DNA of 42,107 nucleotides. Source: JAZNQL01 sp045590155 (GTDB lineage Bacteria; Bacillota; Clostridia; UMGS1883; UMGS1540). Positions 31,727 through 40,268 of this stretch are shown one piece after another (the first letter of the stretch is position 1; each line of letters opens with the position of its first letter). The DNA is taken from the NCBI GenBank assembly GCA_045590155.1, contig JAZNQL010000049.1, positions 1 to 42,107 on the forward strand. Direction: 5' to 3'. The notes beneath the pieces were generated by a model. That model was not told where the DNA came from and ran no database searches. It was given only the letters and a program-made list of their open reading frames with translations. Position numbers and translations under genes: made by a program.

Positions 31727-32901
31727 AAACAGGTAAAACCTTTCTAATGGCTTTTGACAGCATTTTAAAAAATAAAATGCGTTCATTTTTAACAATGCTT
31801 GGCATTTTAATTGGTGTTATGGCTGTTATTACTCTTGTAAGCGTTATGGACGGTGTTACAGGTGAAGTAACAGATATTTTTGAAAATATGGGCACAAATA
31901 TTGTAACTGTTAACATAACCGGTCGAGGCGGTAACCGTTCGGTAACTCCTGAAGATTTCTATTCACTTACAGAAGAGCACCCTGACCTTATTTCTATGAT
32001 TTCCCCTTCTGTTACTGTTTCGGGGACTGTTCGGGCAAGATATGCTACCGACACTTTAAAAAGTTCCGTAAAAGGGGTAAGCGAAGATTATCAGGAAATA
32101 GGCAAAATTGAAACTCAAAACGGCAGATTTTTAAGCTATATTGATATTGCAGCAAGAAATAAAATCTGTGTTGTGGGTTCTTACCTTAATTCTGAAATTT
32201 TTAACAACAATGCAGTAGGGCAGACAGTTAAAATAAATAACGAAATTTTTGAGATTGTTGGCGTTTTGAAGGAAATTTCAGACTCATCAGAAGGTACAAG
32301 CGATGACAGTATATACATTCCTTATACTTCGGCATTAAAGCTTAACAATTCCTCTGTTGTTACAAGCTACAGCATTGCTGCTGCAAATGATAATGTTGTA
32401 GAAAAAGCTGTTGATGTTATTAAAGAAATGCTTCTTGATATATTTGAATATGAGGATTTTTATTCTGTTATAAGTATGAAGGAACTTTTATCTCAATTTA
32501 ACTCTATTATTGACACTTTAAAGGCGGCACTCGTTTGTATTGCGGGAATTTCGCTTTTAGTAGGCGGTGTAGGTATTATGAATATAATGCTTGTTTCGGT
32601 AACCGAAAGAACAAGGGAAATAGGTATCAGAAAATCTCTTGGTGCCAAAAGGCGGGACATTTTGTCACAATTTGTTATTGAAGCAGGAGTTATAAGCAGC
32701 TTAGGCGGTCTTATTGGTATTCTTTTAGGAGCAGCTCTTTCCTTTATAGCGGGAAAAGCTTTGTCTCTTACGATTACCCCTACTTTTTCAGCTGTATTTG
32801 TTGCTTTCAGCGTTTCGGTTGCTATTGGAATTATTTTTGGTTTTCTGCCTGCAAAAAAAGCAGCGAAGCTTAATCCTATTGACGCATTGCGTTATGAATG
32901 A
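31723..32901 (+). CDS. MacB-type ABC permease (FtsX-like)
   Basis: A 392-residue permease. The N-terminal helix is residues 18-45 (SFLTMLGILIGVMAVITLVS), followed by a large extracellular domain typical of MacB (about 60-270). Three C-terminal transmembrane segments make the FtsX domain: ALVCIAGISLLVGGVGIMNI, VISSLGGLIGILLGAALSFI and the final FSVSVAIGIIFGFLPAKKAA. The cytoplasmic loop RTREIGIRKSLGAKRRDI is a family signature. It overlaps the ATPase gene by four bases (ATGA). It exports peptides, lipids or drugs in relatives; the substrate here is unknown. Confidence 0.9.
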   Translation: MKTGKTFLMAFDSILKNKMRSFLTMLGILIGVMAVITLVSVMDGVTGEVTDIFENMGTNIVTVNITGRGGNRSVTPEDFYSLTEEHPDLISMISPSVTVSGTVRARYATDTLKSSVKGVSEDYQEIGKIETQNGRFLSYIDIAARNKICVVGSYLNSEIFNNNAVGQTVKINNEIFEIVGVLKEISDSSEGTSDDSIYIPYTSALKLNNSSVVTSYSIAAANDNVVEKAVDVIKEMLLDIFEYEDFYSVISMKELLSQFNSIIDTLKAALVCIAGISLLVGGVGIMNIMLVSVTERTREIGIRKSLGAKRRDILSQFVIEAGVISSLGGLIGILLGAALSFIAGKALSLTITPTFSAVFVAFSVSVAIGIIFGFLPAKKAAKLNPIDALRYE

Positions 32902-32910
32902 GGTGTTTAG

Positions 32911-35406
32911 ATGAAAAAATTATTATGTGTGATACTTTGTGTTTTAATGCTCTTTTCTTTAGGCGTTTGCTGCTTAGCAGACGATAACGGAGCTATTTCA
33001 CTTTTATATGAACTTAATATTATGAAAGGTGACCCCGATGGAAATTTAAGACTCGACGATTATGTTTCAAGAGCTGAATTCACTAAAATGGCTGTTGCTT
33101 CGTCGGAATACAGAAACTCGGTTGCCACAGGTCTTTTGGTTTCGCCTTTTTCAGACGTTCCCTACACTCATTGGGCAGCACCTTATATTATGGCGGCAAT
33201 GTCGAACTCGCTTTGCACAGGTTATCTTGATGCAACCTTCCGCCCCGACAACCTTGTAAATCTTGAAGAGGCTGTTACCATTATGCTTAAGGTTTTAGGA
33301 TATACTGACGAATCTTTCGGCATATCATGGCCGTACGGTCAGATGGGGCTTGCAAACAACCTTGAAATCACAGAAAATGTAACAGCAAATGTGGGTGACT
33401 TTTTAACAAGACGTCAGGTTGCAACTTTAATTTACAACACTTTAAACACAAACAAAAAAAATTCGGGAACAAAGCTTGTTTCATCCTTTGACTGCAATTT
33501 GATTGAAGATGTAATTTTAATTGCTACAAACCGTGAAGATAACACCCTTGGTACGGGAAAGGTTGTTACAAGCAACGGCACGTACTACATAAAATCAGAC
33601 TTTGACTATTCAAAAGTAGGAAGATGCGGTACTGCAATTATAAAAAACGGTGACACACTTGTTTCGTTTGTTCCCTCAAATCAGAATGTAAAAGAATATA
33701 CAGTTTCTTCAACTGTTGGTTCTGATCTTGTTTTAAACGGGGATTTACTTGACTTTTCGGATAATCTTATTGTATACTATAAATCAGGAAAAGTAAGCTA
33801 TGAAAATGCTGTTACACAGGCAAGTAAAGGCGATACCTTCCTTGTTTTTTCGGATGAACGTGCCTCGTTGCAGTATGCTATGTTGAAAGGAAGCTCTTCT
33901 CCTGAGATTTCAGTTCTTGACAAATTTACTGTTTACTCGGTTGTTGGAAACTCTATTGTAACATATAAAGACGGCAAAACGGGAGAACTTTCTCTTACCG
34001 ATTCAACTACCGCTTATAACGAAAATCAGAAGACAACTTATTCTGCAATAAAAAATATTATATCTCTTGGCGACACCGTTTTTGTAAAGTACAATCAGGC
34101 TGGCGATATCGACTATATAAGCTACCAGAAAGGCGAGATGAAGGGACCTGTTACGGTTATGTCGCTACAGACTTTAGCTGATTTTGATTTAAACTCTTCA
34201 AGCGTGTTTATGAAAAACGGCTCAAAGGTTTCAAAATCCGAAATAACCTTGAATGACATAGTTTATTACTCAAAAGACCTTAATATGGTGCTTGCTTATT
34301 CAAAAAAAATCACAGGCATATACCAGAATGCTTCGCCAAACCGTGATTCTTTAACAAGTGTTACTGTTTCGGGTACTTCCTACAAAATTGAAAGTGTTAA
34401 AGCTTTTAACAAATTGTCTTCGGGCGGTATATTTGAATACGGCGACACTGTTACACTTCTTTTAGGAAAAGACGGTGAGGTTGCCGACGTTATTTCTCCC
34501 GAAAACACTGTGCTTTACGGATATCTTACAGGGACAGGAACTGATGAATTTACAGATCCCGATTTAAATAAATACACCAGCAACTATTTTACTTTAGTTA
34601 CTCCTGAAGGAAACAGTTATAAATATGCTTCAAAATCAAATTATTCCAACCTTAAAAATTCTGTTGTAAAGGTGACATTCTCGGATTCTCTGGCTTATGC
34701 CACATCTTTTTCGGAGCAAAAAAATCTTTACGGTACTTTTAACTGGAATAACCGTTTGCTTGACAGCGGAAATTCAGAGTCTGACCACGTTCTGGCAAAC
34801 AATGTAAATATTCTTGATGTTTCCACAACATCTTCTGCAAATGCAGGTCTTTATACCACGGTTTTTCCAAAAAGACTTGACGGGGTACACCTTTCATCGG
34901 GCAATATTTTATTTGCCGGATTCAATTCACAAAACGAAATTGACACTCTTATTGTAAAAAATATTACAGGCGATATGTATTCGTACGGCGTGCTTATTGA
35001 CTCAAACACCACAAACAGCGGTATGAATGTTTCGGGCAATTATACTTATATGGTTGGAAGTCAGCAGAAAAGTTTTGCCACACAGGGTTCAGCTTACAAC
35101 ACAGGAAAGAATCAGGGCGTTCAGCTTGAAATAAGCCCTACAGGTTCTGTTTTGGGAATGACTGCTCTTGCAAAAACTCAGGGTGTTGCAAAAAATTTAA
35201 GCGCTGCTTTGTTTGAAACATCCACAAATATCTACAAAGTGAGCGATACTGTTTCGGTTTATAAAAGAAGTTTCTCTGACGGCTACTCTTTAATTCCGCT
35301 TACTGACCTTATTGAAAATATAGATTTATATTCTGTAACGGGATACTATGATACAAATTCAAACGGTGGCAGTCGCATAAGAGTTATTGTTGCCACGGTT
35401 AAATAA
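32911..35406 (+). CDS. S-layer-homology surface protein
   Basis: An 831-residue secreted protein. The signal peptide is residues 1-24 (KKLLCVILCVLMLFSLGVCC, ending CLA-D). Three S-layer-homology repeats follow in the first 190 residues: around YELNIMKGDPDGNLRLDDYV, then SPFSDVPYTHWAAPYIMAAM with LDATFRPDNLVNLEEAVTIM, then MGLANNLEITENVTAN with LTRRQVATLIYNTL. The rest, residues 200-831, is a beta-rich, Ser/Thr/Gly/Asp-rich extracellular region without a recognised domain. SLH proteins attach to secondary cell-wall polymers. It starts 10 bp after the permease gene, so it may be part of the same operon, and possibly linked to that export system. Confidence 0.88.
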   Translation: MKKLLCVILCVLMLFSLGVCCLADDNGAISLLYELNIMKGDPDGNLRLDDYVSRAEFTKMAVASSEYRNSVATGLLVSPFSDVPYTHWAAPYIMAAMSNSLCTGYLDATFRPDNLVNLEEAVTIMLKVLGYTDESFGISWPYGQMGLANNLEITENVTANVGDFLTRRQVATLIYNTLNTNKKNSGTKLVSSFDCNLIEDVILIATNREDNTLGTGKVVTSNGTYYIKSDFDYSKVGRCGTAIIKNGDTLVSFVPSNQNVKEYTVSSTVGSDLVLNGDLLDFSDNLIVYYKSGKVSYENAVTQASKGDTFLVFSDERASLQYAMLKGSSSPEISVLDKFTVYSVVGNSIVTYKDGKTGELSLTDSTTAYNENQKTTYSAIKNIISLGDTVFVKYNQAGDIDYISYQKGEMKGPVTVMSLQTLADFDLNSSSVFMKNGSKVSKSEITLNDIVYYSKDLNMVLAYSKKITGIYQNASPNRDSLTSVTVSGTSYKIESVKAFNKLSSGGIFEYGDTVTLLLGKDGEVADVISPENTVLYGYLTGTGTDEFTDPDLNKYTSNYFTLVTPEGNSYKYASKSNYSNLKNSVVKVTFSDSLAYATSFSEQKNLYGTFNWNNRLLDSGNSESDHVLANNVNILDVSTTSSANAGLYTTVFPKRLDGVHLSSGNILFAGFNSQNEIDTLIVKNITGDMYSYGVLIDSNTTNSGMNVSGNYTYMVGSQQKSFATQGSAYNTGKNQGVQLEISPTGSVLGMTALAKTQGVAKNLSAALFETSTNIYKVSDTVSVYKRSFSDGYSLIPLTDLIENIDLYSVTGYYDTNSNGGSRIRVIVATVK

Positions 35407-35437
35407 TACATAAGAAAAAAGAAAGAGAGAGATTTTT

Positions 35438-36307
35438 GTGAAATATTTTGTTTTGTTTAATCCTATATCGTGTGCCGGGCAGGGTAAAGCAAAAGCTTTT
35501 GAAATTAAGAAGTTCTTACCCGAAACCGATATTGACTTTTTAGATATGACAGAAATTTTTGATTATAATTCATTTTTTAATACTCTCTCTTTTGGTGACT
35601 CGATAGTTGTTTGCGGTGGTGACGGCACTTTAAATCGCTTTATTAACTCGATTGATGTTCTTCCGAAAAATGACATCCTTTATTTCGCAACGGGAAGCGG
35701 GAACGATTTTTTGCACGACCTTGATTTTAAGGCAGGCTGTGCTCCCTTTTCGGTAAAAAAGTATATTGAAAATTTACCCATTACTATCATTAAAGGAAAG
35801 ATATACAGATTTTTAAACAATGTAGGTATTGGTATGGACGGATACTGTTGCCTTGAAGGCGAAAGGTTGCGTTCTTTGGGCAAAAAGAATAAAAACTATA
35901 CTTTTATTGCACTGAAAGCTTTGTTATATGCTTTTAAGCCTTGTAATGCCAAGGTTTTGGTTGACGGAAAACATTTCGAATACAAGCGTGTATGGCTTGC
36001 ACCTACAATGAACCCACGTTACTTTGGCGGCGGTATGATGATTGCTCCTATGCAGGAAAGACTTAACGGCGAAAAAAGCGTTTCTCTTATTTTAGCTCAT
36101 AACTGCAACCGTTTTCAGCTTCTTCCTGTTTTTGCTACTGTTTTTAAGGGCAAGCATATGAAATTTAAAAAGCTTATAGCATGTCATCAGGGACACGAAA
36201 TTTCGGTTGTGTTTGATAAATCGGTTCCTTTAGAGATTGACGGCGAAGTAATTACAGATGTTTCAGAATACAAGGTAACCCCCGCAAAAAAGGCAGTAAT
36301 AATTTAA
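35438..36307 (+). CDS. Diacylglycerol kinase-like lipid kinase
   Basis: A 289-residue lipid kinase of the DagK/YegS/LCB5 family. FNPISCAGQGKAKA is the start of the catalytic domain, IVVCGGDGTLNRFIN the GGDGT nucleotide site, and FATGSGNDFLHDL the downstream GSGNDF motif. NNVGIGMDGYCC and the C-terminal EIDGEVI complete the fold. Family members phosphorylate lipids such as diacylglycerol. The start is GTG at 35438, with AAAGAGAGAG upstream. It is followed by a terminator. Confidence 0.9.
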   Translation: MKYFVLFNPISCAGQGKAKAFEIKKFLPETDIDFLDMTEIFDYNSFFNTLSFGDSIVVCGGDGTLNRFINSIDVLPKNDILYFATGSGNDFLHDLDFKAGCAPFSVKKYIENLPITIIKGKIYRFLNNVGIGMDGYCCLEGERLRSLGKKNKNYTFIALKALLYAFKPCNAKVLVDGKHFEYKRVWLAPTMNPRYFGGGMMIAPMQERLNGEKSVSLILAHNCNRFQLLPVFATVFKGKHMKFKKLIACHQGHEISVVFDKSVPLEIDGEVITDVSEYKVTPAKKAVII

Positions 36308-36320
36308 AAAGAATATATTA

Positions 36321-36349
36321 AACGGCAGTGTTTTACACTGCCGTTTTTT
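36321..36349 (+). terminator. Terminator after the lipid kinase gene
   Basis: AACGGCAGTGT-TTT-ACACTGCCGTT followed by TTTT. It lies between two convergent genes and may serve both. Confidence 0.88.
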
Positions 36350-36363
36350 GTGCTTTATGATGT

Positions 36364-37041
36364 TTACATAAATAAGCATAATACTATGGGCAAGAAGATT
36401 GCCGGGATATAATCCATAACCTTTATTTTTGTAAGGTTTAACATATTAAGTGCAAGTCCTACTATGATAATATAGCCTACACAACTCATTTCGGCTATAA
36501 CTGTATTACTTAAAACAGGCGACAAAAATGATGCCAAAAGAACTATACTTCCCTGATAAATAAAAAGAGGTACTGCAGAAAACGCAACGCCTATCCCGAA
36601 TTGAGATGTTAGAATAATTGCAGAGGTAAAATCAATGAGCGATTTTGTATATATTGTACTATGGTCTCCTGTAAGTCCGCTTTGAAGCGAGCCTACAATT
36701 GACATTGCTCCAACACAAAAAAGAAGGGTTGAGGTTACAAAACCTTCGGCTATTGAAGATTCTCCGCTATGCGAAATCTTTTCCTGAAGTTTATTACCCA
36801 GGTCATGTATTCTTTCGTCAAGCTTTAAAAGTGAGCCTATTATTGCTCCTATTACCATTGCAACAATGAGCATAAGAGAGTTTTGTCCCGAAAGGGCACC
36901 CGATATTCCTATATACATAACACAAAGGGCAAGCCCGTTCATTATTGTATTGCTTAAGCTTTTTGGCAATCCTTTTTTAAATAAAAGCCCCAGCATACTG
37001 CCTGCTAAGACCGCTATTACGTTTACTATTGTTCCAAGCAT
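36364..37041 (-). CDS. DUF554 membrane protein
   Basis: A 225-residue membrane protein with about seven hydrophobic segments. The start MLGTIVNVIAVLAGSMLGLL and the Gly-rich blocks (GLALCVMYIGISGALSGQNS, FCVGAMSIVGSLQSGLTGDH) match the DUF554/YdfK family. Function is unknown, perhaps transport. RNase M5 overlaps its start by 16 bp in another frame, and AAGGAGAC precedes its ATG; the two genes are co-transcribed. Confidence 0.9.
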   Translation of the reverse strand: MLGTIVNVIAVLAGSMLGLLFKKGLPKSLSNTIMNGLALCVMYIGISGALSGQNSLMLIVAMVIGAIIGSLLKLDERIHDLGNKLQEKISHSGESSIAEGFVTSTLLFCVGAMSIVGSLQSGLTGDHSTIYTKSLIDFTSAIILTSQFGIGVAFSAVPLFIYQGSIVLLASFLSPVLSNTVIAEMSCVGYIIIVGLALNMLNLTKIKVMDYIPAIFLPIVLCLFM

Positions 37042-37640
37042 TCTTTTGTCTCCTTGTTTATCATGGCAGCTGCCTCTTTATATTTTTCGTATCCGTATAA
37101 AGTGTTTATCGCATCTAAAAGAGCGTGAGTTGATATGCGTTTCGGAAGAGACAGAATCTTTGAAAGTTCAATTCTTCTTTCCTTGCTGTTTTTTGCTCCG
37201 CACAGCATATCTTCATAAAAATCGGTAAGGGTAACGGGATTTATGCTTTTTTGCTCGTTATCCCCTAAAACTTTTGCTCCTGATGCTATTATTGCATTCT
37301 TTATAATTTCGGGGTTTACTCCCTCAACTCCCAAAAAACCCTCTTTTGACGGCCTTGCTTTGCGTTTTTCCTTTCCTTTTATATCAGGAATATAGGCATG
37401 CAAAACTCTTCCCTCGTGCACAAAGCCTTTTATATGATTTCGGATTAAAAAACCCGCACGGTCGGAATCGGTAAAAACTATTATACCACAATTTTTGGCA
37501 AGGTCTTTTATGTATTCTTTCTTTTCTTTGTCTGAAAACAAAGAAAAACCGCCAACTGTGATGACGGTTGCCGAAAGAATGGAATCCAGTTTTATTTTGT
37601 CGTAGGTTCCTTCAACTATAATTGCTTCTTTTACTTTCAT
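37026..37640 (-). CDS. rnmV: Ribonuclease M5 (Toprim)
   Basis: A 204-residue Toprim nuclease that matures 5S rRNA in low-GC Gram-positives. AIIVEGTYDKIKLDS has the catalytic Glu. IIVFTDSDRAGFLIRNHIKG is the Toprim DxD. A family block GVEGVNPEIIKNAI follows in place of the usual IEHA stretch, and the C-terminal domain resembles DUF4093. Length is close to B. subtilis RnmV (186). It is first in a two-gene unit with DUF554. Confidence 0.86.
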   Translation of the reverse strand: MKVKEAIIVEGTYDKIKLDSILSATVITVGGFSLFSDKEKKEYIKDLAKNCGIIVFTDSDRAGFLIRNHIKGFVHEGRVLHAYIPDIKGKEKRKARPSKEGFLGVEGVNPEIIKNAIIASGAKVLGDNEQKSINPVTLTDFYEDMLCGAKNSKERRIELSKILSLPKRISTHALLDAINTLYGYEKYKEAAAMINKETKECLEQ

Positions 37641-37675
37641 ACATAAAATTTTGGGCGGGGCAAATGCCCCGCACT

Positions 37676-38200
37676 TTATTCTTCCTCTGCTTCTATTATT
37701 CCGTAGTTTCCGTCTTTTCTTTTATATACAACGCTTGTTAAATTGTCTTTATCCGATTTGAAGATATAAAACTCGTGTCCCAAAAGGTTCATTTGCAAAA
37801 TAGCTTCCTCTGCACTCATAGGTTTTACCGAGTGGCGTTTGCTTTTGATTATATTAAATTCCTTTTCTTCTTCAAAAGCTTCGCTCTCCTGTTTTACAAA
37901 TGCTGTTTCCCTAAGGCGTTTTTCAAGCCTTGTTTTGTTCTTTCTTATCTGTCGTTCAATAAGGTCTGAAATTCTGTCTATGGCAACAATGGCATCGGTA
38001 TTAGTTTCTTCTGCCCTGTAAATCATTCCTCTATGATAGATTGTTGCTTCAACAGTAATTTTGCCTTTGCTTTCGGAAACGGTTATGCGCGCATCGGCAT
38101 TATCATCAAAAAATTTGTCAAGCTTTGAAAGTTGTTTGTCAACTGCCGTTTTTATGCGCTCGCTAACTTCAATTTTTCTTCCTACAAATGTTGTTTTCAT
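37676..38200 (-). CDS. hpf: Ribosome hibernation promoting factor, long form
   Basis: A 174-residue protein. The N-terminal S30AE domain (residues 1-100: GRKIEVSERIKTAVDKQLSK ... DARITVSESKGKITVEATI) binds the small ribosomal subunit. The C-terminal dimerisation domain (SVKPMSAEEAILQMNLLGHE then FYIFKSDKD and VVYKRKDGNYGIIE) marks the long form that makes 100S ribosomes. The start follows AAAGGAG. It lies 35 bp upstream of rnmV. Confidence 0.95.
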   Translation of the reverse strand: MKTTFVGRKIEVSERIKTAVDKQLSKLDKFFDDNADARITVSESKGKITVEATIYHRGMIYRAEETNTDAIVAIDRISDLIERQIRKNKTRLEKRLRETAFVKQESEAFEEEKEFNIIKSKRHSVKPMSAEEAILQMNLLGHEFYIFKSDKDNLTSVVYKRKDGNYGIIEAEEE

Positions 38201-38274
38201 AATATGCTCTCCTTTAACAATTTTTATAAAAAGCTTTCGCTTTTTTACTTTTAAAGAAGGGCAGTTTTAAAAAG

Positions 38275-39168
38275 TCAATCTTTGAACCCGTATTTTTCTT
38301 TTATTACATAAAGAGGTCTGCCCTTCGCTTCATCAAATATTCTTGAAATATATGCACCGACAATGCTTATGGACAGAAGAATGAATCCGTCAAGTATATA
38401 GGATATTGCTTTTTGTATATCTCCGTATCCGAAAAATGCAGATATAAGATACAAAACGGCACCTATGATAACCAAGGTTCCCAATACTCCGGGCAGTTTT
38501 AAGGGTTTATATGAAAACGACATAAGTCCGTCTTCTGCAAGCTTTAACATTTTTTTAAGAGTATATTCTGTTTTTCCTGCAAATCTCTCTTCTCTTACAA
38601 ATTCAAGCGGGTACTGTGAAAAGCCTGTCCACGCAGAAAGTCCTCTTAAATATCTGTTATGCTCACGGCTTTGTCTCATAACGTCGCATACCTTTTTATC
38701 AAGAAGTCTGAAATCTCCCGCATTTTCGGGAATTTCAACCTCGGTAAGACTGTTCAAGATTTTATAAAATACTGCGGCTGTTGCTTTTTTGAAAAAGGTT
38801 TCGCCTTTCCTTTTTGTGCGTTTGCCGTAAACTATTTCATATCCCTCACGCCATTTTTCTATCATTTTAGGGATAAGTTCTGGCGGGTCTTGAAGGTCTG
38901 CATCTATTATAACTACTGCATCTCCCTTTGCATGGTCAATCCCTGCACTTACCGCCGTCTGATGTCCGAAGTTTCTTGAAAAAGATATAAGTTTTATTCT
39001 GTTATCCTTATCCGCGATTTCCTTTGCCATTGGCACGGTTTTATCGCGACTGCCGTCGTTTACAAAAATTATTTCGTATTCTTCTTCCGAAAGCACCAAA
39101 GTAAGTCTTCTGTATGTTTCGTTAATTACTTTTTCCTCATTAAAAAGAGGAACTATGACTGATATCAT
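38275..39168 (-). CDS. Family 2 glycosyltransferase (polyprenyl-phosphate type)
   Basis: A 297-residue GT-A glycosyltransferase of the GtrB/dolichol-phosphate-mannosyltransferase group. ISVIVPLFNEEKVINETYRR is the nucleotide-sugar N-terminus. VVIIDADLQDPPELIPKM is the DxD-containing metal site, and FRLLDKKV a family block. Two C-terminal transmembrane helices (GVLGTLVIIGAVLYLISAFF, LDGFILLSISIVGAYISRIF) anchor it. It probably moves a sugar from a nucleotide donor to a polyprenyl phosphate. The start follows GAAAGGG. Confidence 0.9.
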   Translation of the reverse strand: MISVIVPLFNEEKVINETYRRLTLVLSEEEYEIIFVNDGSRDKTVPMAKEIADKDNRIKLISFSRNFGHQTAVSAGIDHAKGDAVVIIDADLQDPPELIPKMIEKWREGYEIVYGKRTKRKGETFFKKATAAVFYKILNSLTEVEIPENAGDFRLLDKKVCDVMRQSREHNRYLRGLSAWTGFSQYPLEFVREERFAGKTEYTLKKMLKLAEDGLMSFSYKPLKLPGVLGTLVIIGAVLYLISAFFGYGDIQKAISYILDGFILLSISIVGAYISRIFDEAKGRPLYVIKEKYGFKD

Positions 39169-39275
39169 TGGAGTATCCCTTTCGTTTTCTCTGCCTTTTT
39201 AAAGGCTTTTTCTCTTTGTACTTTCATTTTATCATGAAACTATGACAAAATAATTACTAATTTAAATATTTTTCT

Positions 39276-40265
39276 TTAAATTTCCAAAAGCTGCGAACAC
39301 AAAGTTTCTATCCCAAGGGTTGGTTTTATAAGTCCCAGTTTTATTCTGTAATCTGCGTCCTGTATAAGCTCTATTGCCTTTGCAAAATCTTCAAGCTTTG
39401 CTCCCGATGCAAGATTTATATATTTTTTTGCCAAAAATGTGCCTGGAAGTTTAAGCTCTGCTGCCACTTTGTCTTGAGGCATTCTGTCTGCTAAAAGTGC
39501 CGCTGCTTTATATACGCTTAAATATGCAGAGGCTATTATGTAAAGAAGTCTCACTGCATCTGTTTGCATTGCAAAAAGCTCGTACAAGGCTTCAAAGCTC
39601 TTTTTTCTATCGCCTTTTATAAGTGCATCGGTCAAAATGTACTCGGCACTCATAAACTCGCGTACCAAAACGGCATCGATTTCTTTCTTGGTAATGGTAT
39701 CTTTATCTTCGATATACGCCGAAAGTTTGTCAAGCGACGCTATAACAGAATACATATCATTTCCCACTACGTCTAAAAGATATTCCATATCGGCGGGCGA
39801 TATTTTCTTTTTTCTTTTTGTTAAATCCTTTGATATGTAAAGCTTTATTTCGGCCCGTGTTCTTTTTTCGCATTCAACCGAAACTCCGTTTTTAGAAAAT
39901 GCTTTATAGGCAGCATTTCTTTTATCAAACTTGTCTTCATTTAATATTATATAAAGGTAGTCAGGCATATCGGAAAAAATGTCTGCCGCAGGTATTTGCG
40001 AGCCGGAAAAAATGCCCGTATCCTTTAAGTATACAACCTTTTTATCGCTCATCAAAGGAGGAGTGAGCACTGCTCCCTCAAAATCTTCTGCTGAAACAGA
40101 CCCGTCAAACTCAACATAGTTAAAGCAGGCCGTATCCTTTTGTATAAGAAGTTCTTTTATTTTTGATATATAGTGATTTTTAAGAAAGCTCTCTTCCCCG
40201 AAAAAGTGATACAAACTTGCAGGCTTTTTCTCGGAAAGCTGTTTCTTCATCTGTTCATAGCTCAT
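39276..40265 (-). CDS. holA: DNA polymerase III delta subunit
   Basis: A 329-residue clamp-loader subunit that opens the sliding clamp. The N-terminal Walker-A-like region is replaced by SLYHFFGEESFLKNHYISKI, as in HolA proteins; the interaction loop (LTPPLMSDKKVVYLKD) and the C-terminal helical domain follow. The gene lies 3 bp after the comEC stop, the usual comEC-holA order. Confidence 0.9.
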   Translation of the reverse strand: MSYEQMKKQLSEKKPASLYHFFGEESFLKNHYISKIKELLIQKDTACFNYVEFDGSVSAEDFEGAVLTPPLMSDKKVVYLKDTGIFSGSQIPAADIFSDMPDYLYIILNEDKFDKRNAAYKAFSKNGVSVECEKRTRAEIKLYISKDLTKRKKKISPADMEYLLDVVGNDMYSVIASLDKLSAYIEDKDTITKKEIDAVLVREFMSAEYILTDALIKGDRKKSFEALYELFAMQTDAVRLLYIIASAYLSVYKAAALLADRMPQDKVAAELKLPGTFLAKKYINLASGAKLEDFAKAIELIQDADYRIKLGLIKPTLGIETLCSQLLEI

Positions 40266-40268
40266 ATT

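Noticed and set aside
39193..39211. GCCTTT-TT-AAAGGC hairpin followed by T's on the plus strand as a terminator
   Set aside because: No plus-strand gene ends there, and on the minus strand it is preceded, not followed, by the T-run equivalent. Probably chance in an AT-rich gap.
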